NCBI GenBank assembly: GCA_019240125.1
Contig: JAFAYW010000130.1
Location: 1 to 33,812, forward strand
Reading direction: 5' to 3'
DNA length: 33,812 bases
Source: Alphaproteobacteria bacterium
Lineage (GTDB): Bacteria > Pseudomonadota > Alphaproteobacteria > ATCC43930 > CGMCC-115725
Shown: one piece after another, positions 23,184-31,876 of the stretch
Position numbering within the stretch: the first letter of the stretch is position 1
Layout of the letters: each line of letters starts with the position of its first letter
Made by a program: the position numbers and the translations under genes
Notes under the pieces: model-generated
Databases searched by the model: none
What the model was told of the DNA's origin: nothing
Seen by the model: the letters and a program-made list of their open reading frames with translations, nothing else

Positions 23184-24020
23184 ATGCCGGAAACACGGCC
23201 GCTCGGAGACGCGCTCGGCACCGAAGCGCTTGGGGTCGACGTGTCGAAGCTGGATGACGAGACCTTTGCGTGGGTCGAGCGAACCTTCGCCGAGCATCCG
23301 GTATTGGTGTTCCGTAACCAGCAGCTGAGCGCCGGTGACATCGCCGCTTTCGGCCGCCGATTTGGCACGCCGCGCAAGCATTCGCTGGTCAATTACCGCC
23401 ACGTGGAGCATCCCGAAGTCTCGTGGCTGCGCAATGTCGATGGCGAAGGCAAGGTCGACTGGTATGGGGTCAAGCGTGCCACCGATTGGCACACCGACTC
23501 GACCTATGAGGCGAAGCTGCCGCTCCTGGCGATGCTGCATGCTCTCGAGGTGCCGTCGAGCAAGGGCGGCACGATGTTCGCCAACATGTACGCGGCTTAC
23601 GACGCGCTGACCGACGAGATGAAGCAGAAGCTCGCCGGGATGACCGGTCTCCATGGCCGTACCGATGGGCCCGCTGGCACCCGCCTCTATACGCTTGAGG
23701 AAAACGAGCGCGAGACCGATGTCAGTTACGTCGAGCAGCAGCGCCCGGCGGTAATCAACCATCCGGTCACCGGGCGGCCAATCCTGTTCGTCAATCCGAT
23801 GCATACGCACGGCTTCGCCGGAATGCCGCGTGAGGCGGCATGGGAGCTGATCGAGCAACTCGCGGCGCATTCGACGCAGCCACGCTTTGTCTATTATCAT
23901 TCCTGGCAGGTCGGCGACCTGCTGATCTGGGACGAGCGGGCGACAATGCATCGCGGCGCCGGTGACTATCGCCCGGACGAACGACGCGTCATGTTGCGCA
24001 CTATCGTCTATCCGAACTGA
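23184..24020 (+). CDS. TauD/TfdA family Fe(II)/2-oxoglutarate dioxygenase
   Basis: A 278-residue non-haem iron dioxygenase. The facial triad is His103 and Asp105 in DWHTDSTY with distal His256 in ATMHRGAGDY. The 2-oxoglutarate-binding arginine is Arg267 or Arg268 in ERRVMLRTI. The N-terminal HPVLVFRNQQL and FGRRFG blocks match TauD/TfdA enzymes, which hydroxylate taurine, chlorophenoxyacetates, alkyl sulfates and related compounds. RBS AGGAGGAA precedes the ATG. No sulfonate or nitrate transporter is nearby, so taurine is not implied. It follows the amidohydrolase gene, with which it may act in sequence. Confidence 0.92.
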   Translation: MPETRPLGDALGTEALGVDVSKLDDETFAWVERTFAEHPVLVFRNQQLSAGDIAAFGRRFGTPRKHSLVNYRHVEHPEVSWLRNVDGEGKVDWYGVKRATDWHTDSTYEAKLPLLAMLHALEVPSSKGGTMFANMYAAYDALTDEMKQKLAGMTGLHGRTDGPAGTRLYTLEENERETDVSYVEQQRPAVINHPVTGRPILFVNPMHTHGFAGMPREAAWELIEQLAAHSTQPRFVYYHSWQVGDLLIWDERATMHRGAGDYRPDERRVMLRTIVYPN

Positions 24021-24049
24021 TACTTCCGGTTGAACCGATACGGGTGGTC

Positions 24050-24526
24050 ATGCGCGGCATCGTTTCTCGTCTTCTCGGCCTGACCATCATCGTGCTTGCG
24101 GCATTTGCGCTCGTCGGAGCGGCGCTGGCGCAGCCGCGCGGCGCTGTCGCCCCCGTCGCCGGCCAACAGGCACCGATGAGTCCCGGCACCGCCGGGTCGG
24201 CCTCGGGCCTGGCGACGGCTCCGCGCGGCAATAACGTGGTTCCGCCTGGCAGCCTGCCGACGGCGGTCGCCCCCGACGCCAATGGTGGCAACGCCATGCC
24301 GGCGACCGGCGATCTCGGTATCTGCCAGTGCATCGCCGACCGCACGACCCGCACCCTCTCCTGTCTCGGCAGCGCGGCTGAATGCCAGTCCACCTGCGCC
24401 TCGACCCACTTCGCCTACACGCCGCACGCGATCTATAGCTGCGCCGCCCCCGGAACAGTACCGGCCGGACGATCACCGCCAGCGGCGCCGCAATCGGCCA
24501 GCGCCGCGACTTCCTCCGGGCGATAG
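24050..24526 (+). CDS. Secreted six-cysteine protein, function unknown
   Basis: A 158-residue protein with a signal peptide (hydrophobic 10-27, probable cleavage after ALA, residue 27) and a long Pro/Ala/Gly-rich linker. A compact C-terminal domain carries six cysteines at 92, 94, 105, 112, 116 and 131, spaced C-x-C-x10-C-x6-C-x3-C-x14-C, so three disulfides are possible in the periplasm. I do not recognise the family. It begins 29 bases after the dioxygenase stop. Its last 94 bases overlap the 3' end of the CoA-transferase on the other strand; the overlapping part encodes only a low-complexity Ser/Ala/Pro tail. GTG at 24044 is an alternative start. Confidence 0.65.
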   Translation: MRGIVSRLLGLTIIVLAAFALVGAALAQPRGAVAPVAGQQAPMSPGTAGSASGLATAPRGNNVVPPGSLPTAVAPDANGGNAMPATGDLGICQCIADRTTRTLSCLGSAAECQSTCASTHFAYTPHAIYSCAAPGTVPAGRSPPAAPQSASAATSSGR

Positions 24527-25641
24527 CCGAGTTCCCGCAAGATCTCGGTGGTGTGCTCACCGAGCGCGGCGACCCACGGCCGTGAGGCGGCCGGCATCGC
24601 GGAAAAACGAAACGGCGGGTTCAACACCTTGAAGCGGCCGCCGGAATCCTGGACCTCGGCGAGTGCCTGGCGGTGAGCGATTTGGGGATCGGCCAATGCC
24701 TGCGCTACGGTGCGGTAGGGCGAGCCCGGAACGCCATGCCGCGCAAAGATGGCCTGGACCTCGGCGGTACCGATGCCTGACGACCATGTCTCCAGTTCGT
24801 CGATCAGTTCGCCCCAATTGGCGCGGCGATCGGGGTAGAGCGCAAAGCGCGGATCGGTAATCCAATCCTCGCGCCCGCAGGCCTTGGCAAGGCTGCGAAA
24901 GGTACGCTCGCTGGCGACAGCGAGGTTGAGGAAGCCATCCCTGGTGACGATGGGGCCGAAAAACGGCCGGCTCTGCGGCGGCACCGGAAACTGCGCCGTC
25001 TGGATTTCGCCCAATGTAAGGGACAGCATGCTCTCCAGCATCGACAGATCGATCATCTGCCCCTCGCCGGTTGCCTGCCGTTGAAACAGCGCGCTCATAA
25101 TGGCGCCGAATGCATAGGTTCCGGCCAGCACATCGGCTATGTAGATGCCGCAATAATCCGGGCGCCGCTCACCACCCTGATAGGCCAGATGCGCCATATC
25201 GAAGCCGGACGCGGCATGGATGACCGGCGCATAGGCCGGCAATGCCGCCGACGGACCGCTCTGTCCGTAGCCTGAGATCGAGCAGTAGATCAGCGACGGC
25301 TTGATCTCGCGCAATGTCGGATAGTCCAGCCCGAAGCGTCGCATGACCCCCGGACGATAGTTTTCGACGACGACATCGGCGGTCGCGACCAGGCGGCGCA
25401 CCGCGCCAATCACCTCAGGCCGCTTCAGATCCAACGCGACGCTTTTCTTGCCGGTATTGAGTTGGCCAAAGGTCGTGCTGGCGCCTTCGCGCAAGGGCGG
25501 CCGCGCCCGCATCATGTCCCCTTCCGGCGACTCGATCTTGATGATCTCCGCGCCCAGATCGGCCATTAGCCGGGTGCAATGCGGCCCAGCGATCGTGGTC
25601 GTGAAATCCACCACCCGCAATCCCTCGAACACGCTCGCCAT
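24433..25641 (-). CDS. CaiB/BaiF (family III) CoA-transferase
   Basis: A 402-residue family III CoA-transferase. Family marks are GLRVVDFTTTIAGP (7-20), DLGAEIIKIE (28-37), NYRPGVMRRFGL, SISGYGQSGP (121-130) and the nucleophile Asp170 in YIADVLAG. The open frame starts at 25665 but the ATG at 25641 gives the family N-terminus with GGAGGGCGG upstream. The last 30 residues, rich in Ala and Gly, lie in the overlap with the convergent secreted-protein gene, beyond the usual end of the family (AALADCG...), so the stop may have drifted downstream. It is only distantly like the copy at 1427-2578. Acyl substrate unknown. Confidence 0.9.
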   Translation of the reverse strand: MASVFEGLRVVDFTTTIAGPHCTRLMADLGAEIIKIESPEGDMMRARPPLREGASTTFGQLNTGKKSVALDLKRPEVIGAVRRLVATADVVVENYRPGVMRRFGLDYPTLREIKPSLIYCSISGYGQSGPSAALPAYAPVIHAASGFDMAHLAYQGGERRPDYCGIYIADVLAGTYAFGAIMSALFQRQATGEGQMIDLSMLESMLSLTLGEIQTAQFPVPPQSRPFFGPIVTRDGFLNLAVASERTFRSLAKACGREDWITDPRFALYPDRRANWGELIDELETWSSGIGTAEVQAIFARHGVPGSPYRTVAQALADPQIAHRQALAEVQDSGGRFKVLNPPFRFSAMPAASRPWVAALGEHTTEILRELGYRPEEVAALADCGAAGGDRPAGTVPGAAQL

Positions 25642-25860
25642 GCCGCCCTCCCGCCAACCTGCCACACGCCCGACTTTGCCATGGCACGCTGGTCGGTTTG
25701 AACCCGTCGCGTCCGACCGGTCGCGTTAGGTTTGAGCGGGATACTCGATTGCAAGCCGCAACACCGCCCATTCCGGCGATGCGGGTCAGCATTGAAGAGA
25801 ACAGCGGCTTGATTGGCGGGGAGCCGGAGGGATGATCAGGATTGCTAGATTTCGGCAGTG

Positions 25861-26022
25861 TCAGAGCTTTGTCCCGACCGTATGAAAGACTGAGCTTAAA
25901 CCAGACCCGACAGCCTGCAATGCCGCGATGGAGGCAACTGCGATAAGGGCGGAGATCAGTCCATATTCGATCGCCGTCGCACCATTTTCATCGGCGAACA
26001 CTTGGCACAAGACAGTAAACAT
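25861..26022 (-). CDS. flp: Flp-type IVb pilin (orphan)
   Basis: A 53-residue gene. The sequence is MFTVLCQVFADENGATAIEY followed by a hydrophobic helix GLISALIAVASIAAL and a short polar tail. G-ATAIEY is the Flp prepilin cleavage motif: a Gly before the site (Gly14), then Glu19 and Tyr20 at +5 and +6 of the mature pilin, which would leave about 39 residues. Flp pilins are the subunit of Tad/Flp adhesion pili, matured by a TadV/CpaA peptidase. No cpa/tad genes are in this window, so the subunit must be assembled by a machine encoded elsewhere, or be unused. A weak GAGAG precedes the ATG. The motif makes the call secure despite the small size. Confidence 0.88.
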   Translation of the reverse strand: MFTVLCQVFADENGATAIEYGLISALIAVASIAALQAVGSGLSSVFHTVGTKL

Positions 26023-26282
26023 GATCGCTCTCGCTTGTTCGACGACCGGATTAGGCCGCGCAAATTCTCAGAAAAAGTTAATTTCCAGGCTCTGAGCGGC
26101 GCGGGTGTCCCACCCTATACGAAGTTGAGCGAGCCGAAGCGCAGTGCACGCCCGCAGGCTCGACGCCTGCTACCGCTCTGCTAATATCGGCGGCAGCCGG
26201 ATCAAGTCTGTGGCAACGTGGGTCGAAAGGCTGTTTGCACCTAGGCGAAATGGCTCGATAATTGATCGAGATTCGGGCGCAA

Positions 26283-26359
26283 GTCCCCGTAGCTCAGCTG
26301 GATAGAGCATCGGTTTCCTAAACCGGGGGTCACAGGTTCAAGTCCTGTCGGGGACGCCA
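26283..26359 (+). tRNA. tRNA-Arg (anticodon CCU)
   Basis: A 77-base cloverleaf with encoded CCA. The acceptor arms GTCCCCG (26283-26289) and CGGGGAC (26349-26355) pair perfectly, and discriminator G is at 26356. The D-arm is around AGCTCAGCTGGATAGAGC, the anticodon loop TTCCTAA lies on a TCGGT/ACCGG stem giving anticodon CCU (decoding AGG), and the T-arm contains GGTTCAAGTCC. All sequence to its right is accessory or decayed, so it may have served as an integration site. Confidence 0.96.
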
Positions 26360-26679
26360 ATATTTCCAACTTGTTAGCGGACAATGATCCTGTAAGGCTT
26401 CAGCCGAGACGACAATGAAGGTAGCCGGGTGGTAACCGTGAAGGCACATCTCGGCAGATGAATGCGACCAGTCAGCAGCAGCTCGTGCACCCGCCGCGCC
26501 GCCGCGAGGAGCCCTAGATAGCCAGAGCCGTCCGGTCACGGCTGCGGCGAGCTCGAGGACGGACCCGCAGAAAACCGTGTCAGACAGCTGTCGTCACATT
26601 CGATTATAGCTGTCCTGCCCATGCCAATTTGAGCGCAGAGGGGGAGGAGTACTTCGCTGACGGTCAAGAAGACATCATC
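26360..26679. other. 320-base stretch with no recognisable gene
   Basis: I see no conserved protein, RNA or repeat here. Short open frames on both strands are explained by the tRNA antisense and by high GC. It marks the entry into the decayed region that follows the tRNA. Confidence 0.5.
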
Positions 26680-26952
26680 ATGGCCCTCTCCCGCTTCCGC
26701 GATCTGTGCGTGATCGCGGGCGCGTCGACGTTCGACAACCTCACCAAATTCGGCCTGGCGATTGTCGTTATCTTCCTCGCTAGCTGGGCAATCTCCGCCG
26801 TGCTGTACCGGTGGGATAGGGGCCACGACGCCTCGCCGGCGCCGGACGACGCGCCTTTTTTTGACGCAGAACCCTTGGCATGGCCGCTGATCTCCTGCCG
26901 CTCGGCGATCCCGGCGATGATCGCTATCGGCCTCTTACGCAAAATAACGTGA
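26680..26952 (+). pseudogene. Possible C-terminal remnant of a nickel/cobalt (NiCoT/HoxN-type) permease
   Basis: The frame from the ATG at 26680 reads MALSRFRDLCVIAGASTFDN, then a hydrophobic helix, then SWAISAVLYRWDRGHD and a short non-conserved tail to 26952. The pattern of a DN, then a G-rich helix ending in SW-[IV]-S-x3-YRW, resembles the last transmembrane helix and cytoplasmic tail of HoxN/NicT nickel-cobalt permeases. The seven helices that should precede it are absent, and its end overlaps the start of the exbD remnant, so it is at best a fragment. It could instead be an unrelated single-helix membrane protein. Low confidence. Confidence 0.35.
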
Positions 26953-27315
26953 CGCCGATGGTCGCGTGATGCTCGTTCTGCTGATCATCTTTATGGTGAC
27001 GGCGCCGCTGCTGACCGCGGGCGTGCCGCTGAATTACCGAAAAGCCCAGCGGCGGCCCAAACCTCGCCGCAGAAGCCGATCGTTGTCAGTATCATTAAGC
27101 AAGGGAGTGCCTTCATCGGCGACGAGCCTTTTGCCGGCGATGCGCTGCGGATACAATTTGCGGCGTTCGCCGCCGAAGACCCCAACCGTATCGTCTATGT
27201 GCTCGGTGACAGTACCATTGCCTATGCGCAGCTCATGGATGTCCTTGGCATTGTAAACAACGCCGGGTTTGCGAAAGTGTCACTGCTGGCGGAAGCGGCG
27301 AACCCTATACCATAA
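26880..27315 (+). pseudogene. exbD: exbD pseudogene (TonB-system proton channel subunit), at least two frameshifts
   Basis: Read across three frames, this stretch encodes a whole ExbD. Frame 1, from the ATG at 26880, has MAADLLPLGDPGDD and NNVTPMV. A one-base loss near 26966 shifts to MLVLLIIFMVTAPLLTAGVP, the ExbD transmembrane helix. A second shift near 27040 leads to KPIVVSI, FIGDEPF and YAQLMDVLGIVNNAGFAKVSL, ending at the TAA at 27315. The first deletion falls exactly at the Asp codon of TPMVDVML, the proton-carrying residue of ExbD. ExbD with ExbB and TonB energises outer-membrane receptors. No intact protein can be made from this copy. Confidence 0.85.
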
Positions 27316-27377
27316 TGTGGGGGCGCTGCGCGTCTGACGGCTCGGGTCGTGCTATGCGCGCTACCTGAACACAACCA

Positions 27378-27814
27378 AAGTTCACCGACCTGGAGCTGAA
27401 AGCCGTTAACCGTTCTCGCATCAACCGGCCGCCGCTGCCTCTAGCCGCCGAGACGGCCACGCCAGCTGAAAGGCTGCCGGCACAGTGCATCGGCTTCAAG
27501 CTCATCCGGAAGCGCAGGTTGCGGAGACGCCAGCCGCTTGGCAGGCGCGGGTGCTCGGTCACCTTCAAAGCTTTCAGCATTACCCGCCCGAAGCCGTGAC
27601 GCTCGGTCAGGTAGGTGTGGTTGACCTGCGGTTAACGATGAACCGGGAAGGCAAAGTCCTTTCCGGCCTGATAACCCGCAGTTCCGGTTTTCCGGCACTC
27701 GATCAAGAGGCGTTGGCCCTGCTCGACCGGGCTCAGCCGTTACCCGCCCCGCCACCCGAGATTACCGGCGATCCGCTGGAGATCATTCTGCCGGTCCAAT
27801 TCAACATAAAATAG
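27378..27814 (+). pseudogene. tonB: tonB remnant: C-terminal domain plus frameshifted proline-rich linker
   Basis: The frame from 27485 to 27814 encodes a good TonB C-terminal domain. It contains HLQSFQHYPPEAV, GVVDLRLTMNREGKV, the SSGFPALDQEALALLDRAQPLP block and a final PVQFNIK, as in the TonB-family fold that contacts receptor TonB boxes. Upstream, in a different frame (27378 to about 27480), is a proline-rich segment, NRPPLPLAAETATPAERLP, typical of the periplasmic linker, so one indel near 27480 separates them. The N-terminal membrane anchor is not found. The gene follows the exbD remnant by about 60 bases in the same direction, as in a normal exbD-tonB operon. Confidence 0.78.
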
Positions 27815-27917
27815 CGGCGCCGCTACCGAGCTTTAGGACAGCTGCCGCGGCCACGGTTTGGCAGCAACAGGCACGCTCCGAGCCAGCGGTTAAACGAGCC
27901 CGGCAATCGGTGCGCGG

Positions 27918-28016
27918 TTACTCGTCGCGCAATTTGACGCCGGTGTCACCGATGAACTCAACGCCGGCCTCCTCCAGCGCTCGTTGGATGGCCGCTGCGT
28001 TACGCGGCTTAAGCAT
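27918..28016 (-). pseudogene. C-terminal tail of an XRE-type HTH regulator
   Basis: A 32-residue frame, starting MLKPRNAAAIQRALEEAGVE and ending FIGDTGVKLRDE, matches the conserved last segment of small XRE-family repressors (typically N-x-x-A-[IL]-x-x-ALE-x-AGVEF-I). The helix-turn-helix that should precede it is missing. Its first codons overlap the end of the truncated TonB-dependent receptor at about 28012, so the two fragments were joined by a rearrangement. It is not functional alone. Confidence 0.7.
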
Positions 28017-28454
28017 CGAGCGGCCGCTTCGGTATCTGGGTCCAGTTGACGGTGCGAAGATAGGGATCATTGATCGGCACCCCCTCGACCAGGACCAGCA
28101 GCAGTTCGTTCGTGGAGGACCCGAAGCCGCGGATGTTTAATTCCTGGCCCGTCGGATGGAGCTGATAGGTTGGCTGATCCGGAGTGAAGACTCCCGGGAC
28201 GTGGTTGAGGATCTGATCAACCGGCTCTTCCGGCATCTGTTGAAGGTCCTCGCGCGTGAGAACCGTGGTGCTGATATCGAGCCGTTCGAGGGCTGTGCCA
28301 CGCGCCGCAGTAACAGTCACTTCCTGCAAGGTCATTTCGGTGGGAGGAAGCGGCGCGGCTCCTGAGCGCGGGCGGTCGCGGAATAAAGGATGGGGATCGA
28401 GAGAAAAGCGGGCGTAAGGCGCCGCGTGACGCCTGTCAGAATAGCTTTCATCAT
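28009..28454 (-). pseudogene. TonB-dependent receptor pseudogene: signal peptide, frameshift, plug domain, then truncation
   Basis: From the ATG at 28454 one frame encodes a signal peptide (MMKAILTGVTRRLTPAFLSI, then a second hydrophobic part ending ARAQEP) and stops at 28332. A one-base shift near 28345 continues into a TonB-dependent receptor plug. That frame has the TonB-box-like MTLQEVTVTAARG, STTVLTREDLQQMP, DQILNHVPGV, LNIRGFGSSTNELLLVLVEGVPIND, and ends abruptly at WTQIPK. The rest of the plug and the whole 22-strand barrel are missing, replaced by the HTH-regulator tail at 28016. The receptor and the exbD and tonB remnants form one lost uptake locus. Its substrate is unknown; a metal is possible if the permease fragment at 26680 is real. 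Confidence 0.85.
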
Positions 28455-28719
28455 GGGACTCGCTGATCATGGCGTAGCGGTTCGCGGCATCGGCGAGGGG
28501 CCGCGGCGAGTGTTGATCAGGCGAGTGAGGGAGGACCTCGTGCCGTGGCGGCGTGGGGGAGCTTAGGCGGGAAGAAACGTGCTGAGAGCATGACGCCCGA
28601 GCGCCGCGCGGAAGTCGCAAGGAAGGCTGCCGCTACGCGATGGCGATCTAAGGAATGATCGTGTCAAGGTTCAATTTCAATATCCTGGCTAATCACCGCA
28701 CTTTCGACAAAGTTCCCAA

Positions 28720-29031
28720 GAGACACTGTCCCTGCCGCGTCTGATGACGACGCTCGAACGCGTCCGGCTGCTGATCATCGACGATTGGGGGCCGGAGCCG
28801 CTCACCGCCGAGCAGCGCCGCGATCTGCTGGAGATCGTCGACGACCGCTACGAGCGCAGCTCGCTGCTGATCACCAGCCAGGTCCCTGTCAGCAAATGGC
28901 ATGAGGTAATCGCCGATCCCACGCTCGGCGACGCCATCCTCGACCGCATCGTTCACCGCGCGCACCGGATCGAGCTGAAAGGCCCATCATTGCGGCGCAC
29001 GCTCGTCACCGCTGAGAGCCCAATTGCATGA
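28720..29031 (+). pseudogene. istB: istB fragment (IS21-family helper ATPase), C-terminal part
   Basis: Residues from about 28720 to the stop at 29031 encode the C-terminal half of IstB, the AAA+ helper of IS21 transposition. Walker B LLIIDDWG, then [59 protein letters not shown] and SLRR are all present. The N-terminal half with Walker A is absent; sequence before about 28720 has no homology to it and contains an in-frame stop at 28690. The fragment points toward the istA remnant rather than following it, unlike the istA-istB order of intact IS21 elements. Confidence 0.88.
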
Positions 29032-29284
29032 CGAGCCGTGGCCTGATCGCCCACGGGGCTCCACAGCGCCTCCCCACGCGCGCCGCTGCGTCGACTCGTG
29101 GCGGTCAGTCCGCTGCGCGCGGGGTCCCCTCCATGGACTCCGTGGACGACCCGCAGCCGACTTGACCGGCCCCTCCACACCAATGCAACCTACGCTTATG
29201 TCGGCGGCGCCGCGCGCTGCGACCATCACGCCGGGCGAATTAACGCCCATGATCAGCGTGATCACGATCACCGGCTATCGGTGA

Positions 29285-30663
<1,379 letters not shown>

Positions 30664-30782
30664 CTATCCGGCCGGCTACGACCGCCAGCCAACGCGCCCC
30701 CTCTGGGGGCACGCCGATCGCCGGGTTCGCAACGTCACTCGGCCTACGCCCTCCTGCCGTCTCGAACCCGGCGACACTTTCT

Positions 30783-30816
30783 CATCCTGATTGATGCTGT
30801 CCTCGCATCCTGATTG
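30783..30816. mobile_element. Candidate IS21 terminal repeat (upstream end of istA)
   Basis: CATCCTGATTG is repeated at 30783-30793 and 30806-30816, 23 bases apart, about 150 bases upstream of the istA start. IS21-family ends carry short direct copies of the transposase-binding site inside each terminus, so this likely marks the outer end of the element. The opposite end and target duplication were not identified. Confidence 0.45.
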
Positions 30817-30915
30817 CCGCGCAGCAAGCCGGCGCCCACTGCAGCGCAAGCAGAGACACCGTTACTATTGCTGTCACCGTTCGACTGGCCATCACACCCT
30901 CCAACCAGGTCGCCG

Positions 30916-31319
30916 TTAGACGGACAGCGTGCCCTCGTCGGGCAGCCGGCCACCGGGGGTCATTCCGTCGACGACGCGCGGCAGATGCTGGCTCAGCTGC
31001 GACAGGAAATCCTGCGGCGCAACCCCGGCCTGGCGGGACATATCTTGCACCCGATCCTTCCCAAACACCGTCTGCAGCTGTTGCGGCGAAACTGGCTGGT
31101 TGGTTCCGTTGCCGACCCAGGAATCAGCCACATGCCCGAGGCCTGCGGCTCTGAACTGATCGACCAATCCGGCGAGGCCATCAGCCTGGCCTTGCGTTCC
31201 TTGCCCGCCCAGCATCTGCATCAAGACGCCCCCGATGCCTCCGCCCGACGTGGCGCCCGTTGCGGTCTGCGGCTGCGGCTCGCCTACGACTTGGCCGATG
31301 AGTTGATCGAGAAGGCCAT
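30916..31319 (-). pseudogene. YidB/DUF937-family protein with a frameshift right after the start codon
   Basis: From the GGC at 31317 a continuous frame reads GLLDQLIGQVVGEPQPQTA, then a Gly-rich linker, then GLAGLVDQFRAAGLGHVADS, WVGNGTNQPVSPQQLQTVFG and LLSQLSQHLP-like blocks, ending GRLPDEG; this is the complete YidB family pattern. The family starts MGLLD, and the ATG at 31319-31317 is well placed behind GGGAG (31332-31328), but it reads ATGGCC where ATGGGC would be in frame, so one G is missing. As read, translation from that ATG stops after 11 codons. Either a sequencing error or a fresh null mutation. Internal starts near 31224 would lack the first 30 or so residues. Confidence 0.82.
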
Positions 31320-31409
31320 GTTAAAAGCTCCCGGAGAACAATAATATGGGCTTAACACCCGGCCCGAGATTTCGGCCGCCACAATTCGGTAGTTCGGCGC
31401 CTTGGCTTA

Positions 31410-31435
31410 GGAACAAGTTTGATCCGGGCGTCGTT
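31410..31435 (+). promoter_or_regulatory. EcfG-type (general stress response) sigma promoter
   Basis: GGAAC at 31410-31414 is followed after exactly 17 bases by CGTT at 31432-31435. This is the consensus of EcfG (SigT/RpoE2) promoters that drive the alphaproteobacterial general stress response. The predicted transcript would start about 31442, some 35 bases before the first DUF2382 gene, a family often induced by stress. Confidence 0.7.
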
Positions 31436-31477
31436 TGCAACCGAACTGCACAAGTAAACTCCTTAAAGGCTGACGGT

Positions 31478-31876
31478 TTGACTGAAAACGACGATCAGCC
31501 AGAAAGGATTGCTGTGCTTGAAGAAACCTTCCCGGTGGATAAGGCGGTGCGCGCCGCCAATCGGGTGCTTATCAACACTTCGGTCGAAGTGCGAACGGAA
31601 TACGCCGAGATCGAGTTGCGGACCGGTGACGCGCTGATTGAGCGTGTGCCGATCAATCGGATCGTCCATGTAGCTCCCGGAATACGCGAGGAGGGCGACA
31701 CGATCATCGTGCCGGTCCTCGAGGAGATCATGGTTGTCGAAAAACGGCTCGTCCTCAAAGAGGAGATCCATATTCACCGCCGCGAAGTGGTTCAGCACGT
31801 TCGCGAGCCTGTGCAGCTGCGCTCGGAAACAGTATCGCTCGAACGAGCCCCCTTAGTCCCACAGGAGAGAAATGAA
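31478..31876 (+). CDS. Short YsnF/AvaK-domain (DUF2382) stress protein, stop probably lost
   Basis: From the TTG at 31478 (AAAGG about eight bases upstream) the frame gives MTENDDQPERIAVLEETFPV, then two charged beta/alpha blocks: RTGDALIERVPINRIVH and VPVLEEIMVVEKRLVLKEEI, followed by VREPVQLRSETVSLERA. This is the single-domain YsnF/AvaK (DUF2382) pattern. Family members normally stop soon after the SLER segment. Here no stop is met and the frame runs on into the next gene's start at 31877 and to 32089. Removing one C from the C5 run at 31848-31852 would place the TAG at 31854 in frame, so a one-base insertion is likely. The EcfG-type promoter upstream fits stress induction. Confidence 0.75.

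Noticed and set aside
26330..26539. Minus-strand frame ending in WRPRQDLNL
   Set aside because: Those residues come from reading the tRNA-Arg 3' half in antisense, a common false protein call.
30814..31344. 176-codon plus-strand frame
   Set aside because: It is the antisense shadow of the YidB-like gene, which has clear family blocks on the minus strand.
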